Below are positions 27,729 to 37,361 of a stretch of 64,000 bases of DNA, one piece after another. Position 1 is the first letter of the stretch. The number at the start of each line of letters is the position of its first letter. The notes under the pieces are model-generated. The model had not been told where the DNA came from, did not search any database, and saw nothing but the letters and a program-made list of their open reading frames with translations. Source of the DNA: Flavobacterium sharifuzzamanii (GTDB lineage Bacteria > Bacteroidota > Bacteroidia > Flavobacteriales > Flavobacteriaceae). The stretch covers positions 62,001-126,000 of the forward strand of contig NZ_QJGZ01000040.1 in the NCBI RefSeq assembly GCF_003254585.1, written 5' to 3'. Made by a program: the position numbers and the translations under genes.

Positions 27729-29015
27729 ATGAGCTCAGAAATTATAAAACATAATCCGTTTCAATCGATGATTGATCGCTTTAATATCGCTGCAGATATT
27801 TTAAAATTAGATGATTCTATTAAACAAAAATTGCAGCGTCCAGAAAAACAAATTACGGTAAATTTTTCTATTACTTTAGATAATGGAAACGTTCAGAACT
27901 TTGAAGGATACCGTGTAATTCACAACACGGCTTTAGGACCTTCAAAAGGCGGAATTCGTTACGATACTGCTGTAAATCTGGACGAAGTAAAAGCACTTGC
28001 CGCCTGGATGACCTGGAAATCTGCTGTAACTGGAATTCCGTTTGGTGGAGCAAAAGGCGGCATTATTTGCGATCCGAGAAACCATTCTAAAACAGAATTA
28101 GAAAAAATTACAAGAGCTTACACCAAAGCTTTGTCTGATATTTTTGGACCAGAAAAAGATGTCCCAGCACCAGACATGGGAACAGGCCCAGACGAAATGG
28201 GCTGGCTGATGGATGAGTTTTCAATTCTTCACGGAAGACCAATTCACGCAGTTGTTACAGGAAAACATCTTCATTCTGGCGGATCTCTAGGCAGAGTAGA
28301 GGCAACAGGAAGAGGCGTAAGTATTATTACACTTTTGGCACTTGAGAAATTAAAAATTAGACCTGCAAGAGCTACTGCAGCAATTCAAGGATTTGGAAAC
28401 GTTGGATTGCATTCTGCATTATTTCTGCATGAAAAAGGAGTGAAAATTGTAGCAGTAAGTGATGTTTCGGAAGCATTTTACAATCCGAACGGGATTAATA
28501 TTCCAGAGCTGATTTTATATTACAATCTGAATAACAAAACCATAAAAGGATATCCAAATTCAGTTGCCATTAAACATGAAGATTTATTGCTTTTAGATGT
28601 TGATGTTTTAATTCCTGCTGCAAAAGAAGATGTGATTACTCAGAAAAATGCAGGTGATATTAAAGCCAGAATTATTGTTGAAGGTGCCAATGGACCAGTT
28701 GCTTCAGATGCAGATCAGATTCTGCATGATAAAAATATATTAGTTGTTCCTGATATTTTAGCCAATGCAGGCGGTGTTACCGTTTCTTATTTCGAATGGC
28801 TTCAGAATTCGCTTTTGGAGTCTTGGAGAATCAGCCAGATTAATAAACGTCTGGAGGATATATTAGAGAAAGGTTTTGAAACTGTTTTTAGAGTGGCAGT
28901 AAAACACAATGTAACGCCTCGTATTGCTGCTTATATTATTGCTTTAAAGAAAGTAGCCGAAACACAATCGGTTAAGGAAGTGGCGCTGGAAGCTCCTTTA
29001 TTTAAGCAGAATTAA
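27729..29015 (+). CDS. Glutamate dehydrogenase (Glu/Leu/Phe/Val dehydrogenase family)
   Basis: This cytoplasmic enzyme interconverts glutamate and 2-oxoglutarate plus ammonia with NAD(P). The ATG at 27729 (MSSEIIKHNPFQ) is chosen; an in-frame ATG-like start at 27687 lies inside a hairpin. Domains: N-terminal dimerization/catalytic part with GPSKGGIRY and PFGGAKGGI (catalytic Lys), PAPDMGT, then the Rossmann domain with GFGNVG (about residues 222-227) and EGANGP. The length of 428 residues is that of hexameric bacterial and archaeal enzymes. An unusual leader with two short ORFs and a terminator precedes it. Confidence 0.93.
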   Translation: MSSEIIKHNPFQSMIDRFNIAADILKLDDSIKQKLQRPEKQITVNFSITLDNGNVQNFEGYRVIHNTALGPSKGGIRYDTAVNLDEVKALAAWMTWKSAVTGIPFGGAKGGIICDPRNHSKTELEKITRAYTKALSDIFGPEKDVPAPDMGTGPDEMGWLMDEFSILHGRPIHAVVTGKHLHSGGSLGRVEATGRGVSIITLLALEKLKIRPARATAAIQGFGNVGLHSALFLHEKGVKIVAVSDVSEAFYNPNGINIPELILYYNLNNKTIKGYPNSVAIKHEDLLLLDVDVLIPAAKEDVITQKNAGDIKARIIVEGANGPVASDADQILHDKNILVVPDILANAGGVTVSYFEWLQNSLLESWRISQINKRLEDILEKGFETVFRVAVKHNVTPRIAAYIIALKKVAETQSVKEVALEAPLFKQN

Positions 29016-29148
29016 AAATCAGGTTTACTTCGTAAAAGATCATTTTCGTTGATTACGTTTTTTGTCTGCTAAAAACGTAATTGACGGAAGTGTCTTTTTC
29101 GTTTGAACTAGTAATTATAATTTTTAGAATCGAAAAGTATCATACAAA

Positions 29149-30372
29149 ATGAAAAACATCAATTTTCTAGCATTTGCTATGCCGGCCTTTTTTCTTTTTT
29201 TGTTTTTAGAATATAAGCTTGCTCAACGTAGAAAAAAGCCTGAAATTTTTAACTATGAAAGTTCTGTTTCCAATATCTCCATCGGAATTGCAGAGCGTTT
29301 GATTAACTTATTTGTTGCGGCGAGTTTTTACCAGCTGTATTATTTAATTTATGATGATTATAGAATATTTGAGATTCCGAGTAATGTCTTAGTTTGGATT
29401 GCATTAATTCTTGCAACTGATTTTGTCTGGTATTGGTATCATCGGTTAGGACATGAAGTTAATTTTTTCTGGGCAGCGCATATTGTACATCATCATAGTG
29501 AGGAGTTTAATTTTACAGCGGCAGCTAGAATTACGACATTTCAAGCCATTATTAGAACAGGATTTTGGTGTATTTTGCCATTAATTGGTTTTCATCCGAG
29601 TATGGTAATTACCATGCTTATTGTTCATGGCGCATATTCTTTCTTTACGCATACACAGCTTATCGGTAAAATAAAATGGCTGGAATATGTTTTTGTAACA
29701 CCTTCTGTTCACGGTGTTCATCATGCTTCCGACGAAAAGTATTTGGACAAAAATTACGGTGATATGTTTACGTTTTGGGATCGCCTTTTTGGGACTTTCC
29801 AAACCGAAGAAGAAAAGCCTAAATACGGATTAACGCATCCGCTAAAAAGCTATAGTTTCTTGTGGCAGCATTTTCATTATTATTTTGAAATCTACGAATT
29901 ATGGAAACGTTCGAGCGGATTCAAAGGGAGATGGAACGCTGTTTTTGGAAGTCCAGCCGATATGGATCAGGATATTCGTCCGATTCTCGAAAAACGTTTT
30001 CTGCAAGATAAAGCGGCTCCAAACCAAAGGCTTCGATTTAAAAATTACCTTTATATACAATTAGGAATCTGCACACTTATTTTAACTGTTTTTACCTATT
30101 ATTTTGATTATTTAGAATTGTATGATAAAATGTTTGTACTTTCTTTAGTAATCATCACTTTAATCAATTGCGGTGCTTTATTAGAACAGCGCAAATGGAT
30201 TTATTATCTTGAATATGCTCGCTTGGCGATGATTTCGACTTACTTTTTATATGAAGAAGATTTAATCGCATTTTTCTTTGTTCCGATTGCAGTTATGATT
30301 TTTGCGGAGCAATTGTTTTCATTGAGTGCGATTTATCAGAATACCATTTTGCAATTAGAAACAACAGAATAA
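29149..30372 (+). CDS. Sterol desaturase/fatty-acid hydroxylase family membrane protein
   Basis: This 407-residue integral membrane di-iron oxygenase family protein has at least four N-terminal and several C-terminal membrane segments. The three His boxes are visible: HRLGH, HIVHHHSE and HGVHHA. The C-terminal ~120 residues add further hydrophobic segments (DUF-like). It probably hydroxylates or desaturates a lipid; alkylglycerol-monooxygenase-like activity is a candidate. The substrate is unknown. Confidence 0.85.
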   Translation: MKNINFLAFAMPAFFLFLFLEYKLAQRRKKPEIFNYESSVSNISIGIAERLINLFVAASFYQLYYLIYDDYRIFEIPSNVLVWIALILATDFVWYWYHRLGHEVNFFWAAHIVHHHSEEFNFTAAARITTFQAIIRTGFWCILPLIGFHPSMVITMLIVHGAYSFFTHTQLIGKIKWLEYVFVTPSVHGVHHASDEKYLDKNYGDMFTFWDRLFGTFQTEEEKPKYGLTHPLKSYSFLWQHFHYYFEIYELWKRSSGFKGRWNAVFGSPADMDQDIRPILEKRFLQDKAAPNQRLRFKNYLYIQLGICTLILTVFTYYFDYLELYDKMFVLSLVIITLINCGALLEQRKWIYYLEYARLAMISTYFLYEEDLIAFFFVPIAVMIFAEQLFSLSAIYQNTILQLETTE

Positions 30373-30375
30373 GAT

Positions 30376-30535
30376 AGTCCCAGAGGGACAGAATATTTAT
30401 AGAAAAGATATTTGCAGATGTAGAAAAGCCCCAGCGGGGTGACATAAATATATGTCACCCCGCTGGGGCTTTTTTGATGGTCGTTTGAATTGCATTCTAT
30501 AAATATGCCGCTCCTCCGGAGCTGTGATACTATTT
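30376..30535. repeat. Dispersed palindromic repeats including a 23-bp perfect inverted repeat
   Basis: The main element is a perfect inverted repeat (30424-30446 with 30451-30473, four-base loop) built on GCCCCAGCGGGGTGACAT. It is flanked by 'gtcccagagggac' (30377-30389) and 'gctcctccggagc' (30510-30522), each a smaller palindrome. It lies between converging genes and may also act as a bidirectional terminator, as T runs flank it. Confidence 0.8.
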
Positions 30536-30592
30536 ATCGTTTGCACGTAGCAAAAAAACTTAGAACCTTAGCATCTCAGAACCTTAGCAACT

Positions 30593-32191
30593 TTAAATTG
30601 TCTTTATCTCCATAATCTTCTGCTCAAAAGTATCTTTAAAGTCAGATTTGCTTTTAATTCTAGTTTTATACGTATAAATGGTAGCTACAGAAAGTTCCAG
30701 AAATTCTGCCATTTGACTGCTGTCTTGAATCCCTAATCTGTACAAAGCAAAAATTCGCAATTCTGTATTTAAAAGCTCGCCTTTTTTGACAATGCATTTA
30801 TGATCGTTTGGAAATAATTTATTGAAATCGGTTACGAAAGTCGGAAACAATTTCAAGAAGATTTCGTCAAACTGATGAAACAGATTTTCGCGTTCTTCCT
30901 TTACATTATAACGCTTTAAACTCGCAATAACTTCATCGGTTTTTTTGGTGATGATTTTATGCAGCGTACTTTTTTGAATGTGATCTATTTTATTAATGAA
31001 AGCCGAAGTTGCTTTGATAAAATAAGTAATGTATTCTTCTTTGATTGCATTGGCTTCACTTAAACTCACATTCATTTCCTGCAATTGCAAATAAGAATCG
31101 GCCATAATCTTTCTCGCTTTATTTTTCTCTTTTAATTGCTTGAAAATGATGCCCAGAAAAACGAAAATGATAATTGTAAGAATCGTCAAGAGAATAATAA
31201 TCTTTTCCAGTTTATCATTCTTATCCTTTACATTATTAAGCTGTGCTTTTTCTATAATTGGTAGAATCGACGAAATCTCAATTTTTCGATGTCTCGCATT
31301 ATAAAATGTTGCATCATCCATCGCGATATTGATATACTCGTTTGCCTTATCCAAATAACCCATTTTAAAAAGTTCATTGGCTAAATTTCGAAGTGCAACG
31401 GTCTCTTTGGTCGCATTTTTAACATCAGCAATTGCGGCAAGAGCCAAGTATTGAATAGCTTTTTTTGTATAACCTCTTTCTGAATAAATATAACCGAGAC
31501 TCGAAGTGGCTATTCCATAATAATCGGGAGGCAGATTGTAGTTGTTTATCCAGTAACTAAATGCAAATTCGGCGCCACGCCAATCTTGCTGTTTCAGGCG
31601 TTTCAAACTTTCTGCTGCCCAATACTCATTAGTATTTGTTCCAATTAATTCTAAAGCTTTTTTGAGAAAATGATTTCCCTGCTGTACATAATGAATATTA
31701 AAACGCTGATCACTGCTATAATCGGCCAAATCATAATAAGCACGTGCTTTGATGCTATAGTACTCAAATTTATTTTTGATATCTAATTTGCTTTCATCAA
31801 CCACATTTAAAGTATCAATTGCTTCTTTAAAAAGCCCAGAAGAAAGCAGAACAAAACCTTCTTTTATTCGGCTTTTGGCTAAATATTTTGGGTTTTTCAA
31901 AACTTTTGCCTTGATTTTTGCTTCATCTAAATAATAATAAGCGGAATCATATTTAAAAGATTTGTATTCATCAAACAATGACATATAGCAATTATACAAT
32001 TCTTCATTATTCTGACTAAGGGTAAACTTTGATATGTTTTTCTTTAAAGATTGAATTTTTCGATATTTCTGGTTCAGGTAAACCTCTTTTTTTAAGAGCA
32101 CCTGATCTAATTCTTCTAAATAAGGATTTGTCTCTTTCGCAGTAAGAGAAAAACCGCCTAGGAAGAAAAGCAGCATCAATATTCTTTGCAT
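30593..32191 (-). CDS. SusR/DUF6377-like membrane-bound transcription regulator
   Basis: This 532-residue protein has a signal peptide and a periplasmic region with TPR-like repeats (about residues 50-320). One membrane segment (about 327-350) is followed by a coiled-coil linker and a cytoplasmic DUF6377-like part. Its end carries a LuxR-type HTH ([20 protein letters not shown]). This is the layout of SusR-type regulators that sense sugars in the periplasm and activate adjacent polysaccharide genes. It is divergent from the SusCD/GH97 locus, which it most likely controls. The shared motif CCTTTTGAAGGGGAT in the gap is a candidate target. Confidence 0.85.
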   Translation of the reverse strand: MQRILMLLFFLGGFSLTAKETNPYLEELDQVLLKKEVYLNQKYRKIQSLKKNISKFTLSQNNEELYNCYMSLFDEYKSFKYDSAYYYLDEAKIKAKVLKNPKYLAKSRIKEGFVLLSSGLFKEAIDTLNVVDESKLDIKNKFEYYSIKARAYYDLADYSSDQRFNIHYVQQGNHFLKKALELIGTNTNEYWAAESLKRLKQQDWRGAEFAFSYWINNYNLPPDYYGIATSSLGYIYSERGYTKKAIQYLALAAIADVKNATKETVALRNLANELFKMGYLDKANEYINIAMDDATFYNARHRKIEISSILPIIEKAQLNNVKDKNDKLEKIIILLTILTIIIFVFLGIIFKQLKEKNKARKIMADSYLQLQEMNVSLSEANAIKEEYITYFIKATSAFINKIDHIQKSTLHKIITKKTDEVIASLKRYNVKEERENLFHQFDEIFLKLFPTFVTDFNKLFPNDHKCIVKKGELLNTELRIFALYRLGIQDSSQMAEFLELSVATIYTYKTRIKSKSDFKDTFEQKIMEIKTI

Positions 32192-32674
32192 GATTTGTTT
32201 TGGTTTAGGGAAAAAAGGTCGGTTGATAGATATGATTAGTTAATTCGTTTTAAAATTAAGAATAAGTTTGAGATTAAGCTAAGCCTGTTTTTCAAGAATC
32301 TTAAAAAATGTTTAATATATAGCCTTTGAAGGGGATTTTCAGAGTGAAAATAAGCTGTAAATGTTAAAAACAGGTAAATTATTTGCAATTATACAATAAA
32401 AAGAACTTATATATATGCATAGTGAAAAAAATATACTTATTATTTTTCATATTGTCATTTTTACCATTTAAAAATAGCTATTTTTCATCTAAACAGCGTC
32501 TTGATTTTTTACTAAAACATAAAAATGTAAATATCTTATAATTAGTAAGTTATGTTTTTTATTATTTGAATTTCATCTTGATTTTTATCAGATTTTTTTT
32601 TTTGGATTTATTTAACGGCTAGTTTCGCTGTATCCTTTTGAAGGGGATAACAAACTAACAAAAACCAAAAATTT
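32192..32674. promoter_or_regulatory. Divergent control region of the second polysaccharide locus
   Basis: 483 bp without genes carry two copies of the same motif, CCTTTGAAGGGGAT (32323-32336) and CCTTTTGAAGGGGAT (32634-32648), each containing a CCTT-AAGG inverted repeat. Both are preceded by TA (TAGCCTTTG, TATCCTTTTG), so they may be -7 boxes as well as regulator sites. The second ends 26 bp before the first gene of the operon. Confidence 0.55.
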
Positions 32675-33196
32675 ATGAAATGTAAAAGTCTTTATTGGCT
32701 AGCTTTTATGATGTGTTTTTTTGCAATCGGATGCGATAACACAGATGACGGAAGCTACGTAGAACCGATTACCCTTTATGAAAAAGTAAATGGAAATTGG
32801 GGATTAACAAATCTGAAAATGGTTGATGAAGTTGCGAAAGCAAATAATATCGAACCAAACGAAGACAACTTGAGTACTTATTTTAACTACGAAGATTTTA
32901 AAATCAAATTTAACGTAGATGAAAAGAACAATCCAACAAGTTATGAAGTAACCGGAGATGTCCCTCCTTTATTTGCTCCAAAAGGGTATTGGGCATTAAG
33001 CTCAGAATTTCAGCAGACCAACGGTATTGGAACAAAAATCTATTTGTACAGCGATGCGCAAAAAACGCAAAAAACAGATGAATTGGTACTGGCTTCAGTT
33101 CCAGGTAAAAACAAAGAAATGCAGATTCAATTGGTGCATTCTTCTGGCGGTGTTGCTTTCGTGTCTTACGTATTTAAATTAAATGCTATTAATTAA
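32675..33196 (+). CDS. DUF5004-like secreted lipoprotein of the polysaccharide locus
   Basis: This 173-residue protein has a lipoprotein signal (AIGC, Cys20). The mature part starts acidic, followed by a lipocalin-like beta domain (NGNWGLTNLKMVDE..., DFKIKFNVDEKN...). This resembles DUF5004/lipocalin-like proteins found beside SusCD pairs. It is the first gene of the operon, 8 bp before the next. It may bind glycan or assist the complex; no enzymatic motif is seen. Confidence 0.65.
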   Translation: MKCKSLYWLAFMMCFFAIGCDNTDDGSYVEPITLYEKVNGNWGLTNLKMVDEVAKANNIEPNEDNLSTYFNYEDFKIKFNVDEKNNPTSYEVTGDVPPLFAPKGYWALSSEFQQTNGIGTKIYLYSDAQKTQKTDELVLASVPGKNKEMQIQLVHSSGGVAFVSYVFKLNAIN

Positions 33197-33204
33197 AAAG
33201 TAAT

Positions 33205-34287
33205 ATGAAAAAGTTTATATATACAATTTTACTTGCCTTGTTGATGGCTCCTAATTTTATTCAGGCACAAGAAGCCGCTGGAGCTGTAGGGCCAATATCA
33301 TCATTTCCTGTTATTTACAAATATGATGAACAAGTTACTTGGTATTTTGATATGTCGGCATCGACATTTGCTGAAACAGAAGATTTATACATCTGGATCT
33401 GGTCTCCATCTGAACCAGATGCTGGACACTGGGAAAACTCTTCTGACTTTGCAAAACTGAAATACGAAGGAAACAGAATCTGGAGTTTTACTTTAACTCC
33501 GACAGTTTATTTTTCTAAGACTCCAGATCAAATTGCTAAGAGTGATGGATTCTGGTTTCGTCTGAAAAACAAAAATGGATCTAAACAAAGTGATGTTGCC
33601 AACGTGCCTTATACTGATTTTTCATCTTTTTATACTTCAGGTGAATTATTTAGATCATATCCGTCAAAACCATTAATTGACAAGCCGGTAAGTATTATTT
33701 TTAATGCAAATCTTAATCCTGCATTCGCTGGTACTCCAAGTGTACATATGCATGGTGGTATGAATGACTGGGCTATTCAACAAATGTATGAAGCCGCAAA
33801 ACCAGAAATTGCCGCAAAAACAAAATTGAAAGACCTAGGGAATGGTTTTTATAAAATGGATTTTATTCCTAAGCAGTACTTCAATGCTCCAGATGATTTT
33901 GTGATGGAAAAGATAAATTTTCTGATGGTAGCAGAGAATTGGACAGCAAATTCGGGAGATCAGGTTATTTACGCAGGAGAATTTGTTCCGCCACCGCCAC
34001 CAAGTTTTGCTTTCTTTCCTTCGCAAATCAGCCAAAAAGATTTTCTTGGAATGTCAAGAAAAAATAACGAAGCAGGCGTAAACAAATTAATCTACACTAT
34101 CACAGCTGGACCAAAAACAATTTCGGGTGAATTTACTGGAGGAACTGCAGAAATTAAAGGTTTTGTCAATTTAGTTTCAGAGTTAAACGGAATTCCAAGT
34201 TTAAGCGAAATCCATGTTTTGGTAAAAGACAATAAAGACAAAACGATTTCGGATACGACGATTCCGCTTAAAACTTTAGATAAATAA
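33205..34287 (+). CDS. Secreted accessory protein of the polysaccharide locus (SusE-like role)
   Basis: This 360-residue protein has a signal peptide ending NFIQAQ. The mature part is beta-rich with several Trp/Tyr patches (YFDMSAST, LYIWIWSP, FWFRLKNKNG) and a short PPPPPS linker at about residue 270. Each half looks like an immunoglobulin/CBM-type sandwich. It has no lipobox. By position (before SusC) and composition it may be a carbohydrate-binding protein; the family is not recognised with certainty. Confidence 0.65.
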   Translation: MKKFIYTILLALLMAPNFIQAQEAAGAVGPISSFPVIYKYDEQVTWYFDMSASTFAETEDLYIWIWSPSEPDAGHWENSSDFAKLKYEGNRIWSFTLTPTVYFSKTPDQIAKSDGFWFRLKNKNGSKQSDVANVPYTDFSSFYTSGELFRSYPSKPLIDKPVSIIFNANLNPAFAGTPSVHMHGGMNDWAIQQMYEAAKPEIAAKTKLKDLGNGFYKMDFIPKQYFNAPDDFVMEKINFLMVAENWTANSGDQVIYAGEFVPPPPPSFAFFPSQISQKDFLGMSRKNNEAGVNKLIYTITAGPKTISGEFTGGTAEIKGFVNLVSELNGIPSLSEIHVLVKDNKDKTISDTTIPLKTLDK

Positions 34288-34315
34288 TCACTATTAAATT
34301 AAAACACCAATTCTA

Positions 34316-37300
34316 ATGAATAGTAAAAATACAAAAAGCGTCCTGCATCAAATGTGGACTGCTAAGGGAGCGGTATTGATGATTTTTATGCTTTTTCTTT
34401 CTGCTAGTACTTTCGCGCAGACGAAAAAACAAATCTCAGGAACCGTTTATGACAATACGGGTACGGTATTGCCGGGAGCTTCTATCATTGAAGTAGGAAC
34501 AAAAAACGGAACTACAACAGATTTTGATGGTAAATTTAGCCTTCAGGTAGCCGTAGGAGGTGCAATCGAAGTTTCGTTTATCGGATCAACCACACAAAAA
34601 ATCCAAATTACGGGAAGTACTTCTAATGTTGAGGTGCGTCTGCAAAATGATGGATATACATTAGCAGAAGTTCAAGTAGTTTCTGTAGGTTACGGAAAAG
34701 TGAAAAAATCAGATTTAACTGGAGCAATTTCGACAGTTGGAGCAGATGATTTAGTAAAAGGAACTATTTCTTCTACAGAACAGGTTTTGCAAGGAAAAGT
34801 AGCGGGATTGAATATTATTCGTCCTTCTGGAGATCCTGCAGCAGGTTCTACAATTCGTCTTCGTGGAGGAACTTCTTTAACAGCAAGTAACAGTCCGCTA
34901 ATTGTTGTGGATGGAATTGCTGGTGTTGATATTAACGTGGTTCAGCCTTCAGATATTAAATCGGTTGACGTTCTTAAAGATGCTTCGGCAACAGCAATTT
35001 ATGGTTCTCGTGGAGCAAACGGGGTAATCATGATTACAACAAAATCTGGAACAAAAGGAGTTTCTGTAGTGTACAGCGGATTATCTAGTGTTGGATATGT
35101 TAATGATAACTTAGATTTATTATCTGCAAATCAATGGAGAGGTTATGTTCGTCAGAACGGAGTTGCTGATGCAGTAGATTATGGTGCTAATACAAACTGG
35201 CAAAAAGCAATCGAGCAAACAGCTATTTCTCAGTCTCATACTTTAAGTATCAATTCTGGTAAAGCTGATAGCGGTTTTAGAACTTCACTTTCGTACTTAA
35301 ACAACGAAGGAGTTATTAAAAAATCTGGTTTAGAAAGATTAAGCGGAAATGTTAGCGCTTATCAATTTCTTGGAGACAACAAAGAAGTAAAATTTGATAT
35401 GGGATTATTTGCAAACATTGACAAATGGCACCCAATTGATTACAGAATTTTTGAAAGAGCTTACAACTTAAATCCAACAATTCCAGTTTACGATGCAAAT
35501 GGAGATTTTAGTGTTGTAACAGGAAACCTTTATCAAAATCCAGTTGAGATTTTAACCAACAGAACTTTTGATAACGAAAGACACAGACTTTTAGGTTATT
35601 TTAAAACAGATGTGAAATTCTTGAATGACTTTACTGCAACAGCAAATATTTCATTAGAGCACAATGCTGTAAAAGGAGGAACTTACAAACCATCTTATGC
35701 GGTTATGGAAGGACAGACTGAAGGAGGTTTTGCACAAAGAACTTATGCAGAATATACAAATGCACAAGGAGAGCTTTATGTGAATTACAGCAAAGTTATT
35801 GACAAGCATAATATCAGCGCTTTGGCTGGTTATTCTTATCTTGAAAATATCTATGAAGGTTTTGGAGCGCAAAGAGGAGGATTTGTAACAGATGCTTTCA
35901 GCTACAATAATTTAGGAGCTGGTTACAATTATCGTTTAAGCGATGTGTATTCATACAAAGGAAAATCAAATTTAGTTTCTTTTTACGCTCGTGCTAACTA
36001 CGGTTACGATGGCAAATATTTATTGACAGCAACTGTAAGACGTGACGGATCTAGCCGTTTTGGAGAAAATAATAAATGGGGAACTTTCCCATCTGCTTCT
36101 GCTGCATGGAGAGTTTCTAACGAAGAATTCATGGAATCTTCAAAAGGATGGTTAGACAACTTAAAATTAAGAGTAGGTTGGGGGATCACAGGAAACCAAG
36201 ATGGAATTGGTGAGTACAAATCACTTTCTATCTTAGGAGTTGGAAATGACAGTTATTACGATCCAGTTACTAAAACTTGGAGTTTGGCTTATTCTCCAAA
36301 ACAGAACCCAAATCCTGATTTGAAATGGGAGTCTACAGAACAGGTTAATATTGGTTTCGATTTTGGTCTTTTCAACAGAATTACAGGATCATTCGAATAT
36401 TATTCTAAAAAGACAAAAGATTTATTATATACTTACGAAGTGCCTCAGCCACCATATTTAGTGGGAACAATGTTGGCAAACGTTGGAGAAATGTCAAACA
36501 AAGGGGTAGAGTTAACTTTGAATGCTGATATTATCAGAGGAGATAAATTCAACTGGAATGCTAATTTGACTCTTGGACATAACGTTCAGAAAATCGAAAA
36601 GCTTTCTAACCCAACTTATAAAACAGATGTTATCTATAGCGGATCTCTTCATGGTTTAGCAGGTATGTCTGGGCAGTATTCTCAAATTATTGCGGAAGGA
36701 TATCCTGTTGGAACTTTCTGGGGATTCAAAAACGCAGGTTTAGATTCTACAGGGAAAATACAGTATTACAATGCTGCAGGACAAGTTGTTGACGAAAGCG
36801 CTTTGGTTGATGCTGATAAAACAGATTTAGGAAATATTCAGCCAGATTTGACTTTAGGTATCGGAATGAATTTTACTTATGGAAATTTTGATCTTGGACT
36901 TTCTGGATACGGAATGTTTGGACAAAAAGCTTTGAACGCGACAAACATGATGTTGAATGATCCAACTAGATTGCCAGCTTATAATGTGCCAGATGCTTTC
37001 TTAAGCAGCGGTATTACTTCTGCGCCTAAGTATTCTGATTACTGGATAGAAGATGCTTCTTTCTTTAGACTTCAGACATTAACTTTTGGTTATACTTTAC
37101 CATTGAAATACAAAAAATCAAAAGTTAGAATGTATGTAATGGGAGAAAACTTATTTGTAATTACAGGTTACAAAGGTGTAGATCCAGAGATTGGTTTAAA
37201 TGCTCAGGACGGAATTGGCCAGACTGGAGTAATGGATCAAACTGGTTTGGCAGCTCCTGGAATTGACAGATACAACAATTATCCTCGACCAACTACTATT

Positions 37301-37333
37301 TCTGTTGGATTAAATTTTACGCTGAATAACTAA
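34316..37333 (+). CDS. SusC/RagA-family TonB-dependent transporter (second locus)
   Basis: This is a 1005-residue outer-membrane importer. An extended N-terminus precedes the signal peptide (LFLSASTFAQ). The carboxypeptidase-D-like domain (about residues 38-115, ISGTVYDNTG... DFDGKFSL) is followed by the plug with LQGKVAGLNI, RLRGGTSL and DASATAIYGSRGANGVIMITT. The barrel ends SVGLNFTLNN. SusD follows after 28 bp. The flanking GH97 and GH71/99-like enzymes point to an alpha-linked glucan or oligosaccharide. Regulation by the divergent SusR-like protein is likely. Confidence 0.95.
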   Translation: MNSKNTKSVLHQMWTAKGAVLMIFMLFLSASTFAQTKKQISGTVYDNTGTVLPGASIIEVGTKNGTTTDFDGKFSLQVAVGGAIEVSFIGSTTQKIQITGSTSNVEVRLQNDGYTLAEVQVVSVGYGKVKKSDLTGAISTVGADDLVKGTISSTEQVLQGKVAGLNIIRPSGDPAAGSTIRLRGGTSLTASNSPLIVVDGIAGVDINVVQPSDIKSVDVLKDASATAIYGSRGANGVIMITTKSGTKGVSVVYSGLSSVGYVNDNLDLLSANQWRGYVRQNGVADAVDYGANTNWQKAIEQTAISQSHTLSINSGKADSGFRTSLSYLNNEGVIKKSGLERLSGNVSAYQFLGDNKEVKFDMGLFANIDKWHPIDYRIFERAYNLNPTIPVYDANGDFSVVTGNLYQNPVEILTNRTFDNERHRLLGYFKTDVKFLNDFTATANISLEHNAVKGGTYKPSYAVMEGQTEGGFAQRTYAEYTNAQGELYVNYSKVIDKHNISALAGYSYLENIYEGFGAQRGGFVTDAFSYNNLGAGYNYRLSDVYSYKGKSNLVSFYARANYGYDGKYLLTATVRRDGSSRFGENNKWGTFPSASAAWRVSNEEFMESSKGWLDNLKLRVGWGITGNQDGIGEYKSLSILGVGNDSYYDPVTKTWSLAYSPKQNPNPDLKWESTEQVNIGFDFGLFNRITGSFEYYSKKTKDLLYTYEVPQPPYLVGTMLANVGEMSNKGVELTLNADIIRGDKFNWNANLTLGHNVQKIEKLSNPTYKTDVIYSGSLHGLAGMSGQYSQIIAEGYPVGTFWGFKNAGLDSTGKIQYYNAAGQVVDESALVDADKTDLGNIQPDLTLGIGMNFTYGNFDLGLSGYGMFGQKALNATNMMLNDPTRLPAYNVPDAFLSSGITSAPKYSDYWIEDASFFRLQTLTFGYTLPLKYKKSKVRMYVMGENLFVITGYKGVDPEIGLNAQDGIGQTGVMDQTGLAAPGIDRYNNYPRPTTISVGLNFTLNN

Positions 37334-37361
37334 GCGAATTGATAACCAAAAAATATTAACA

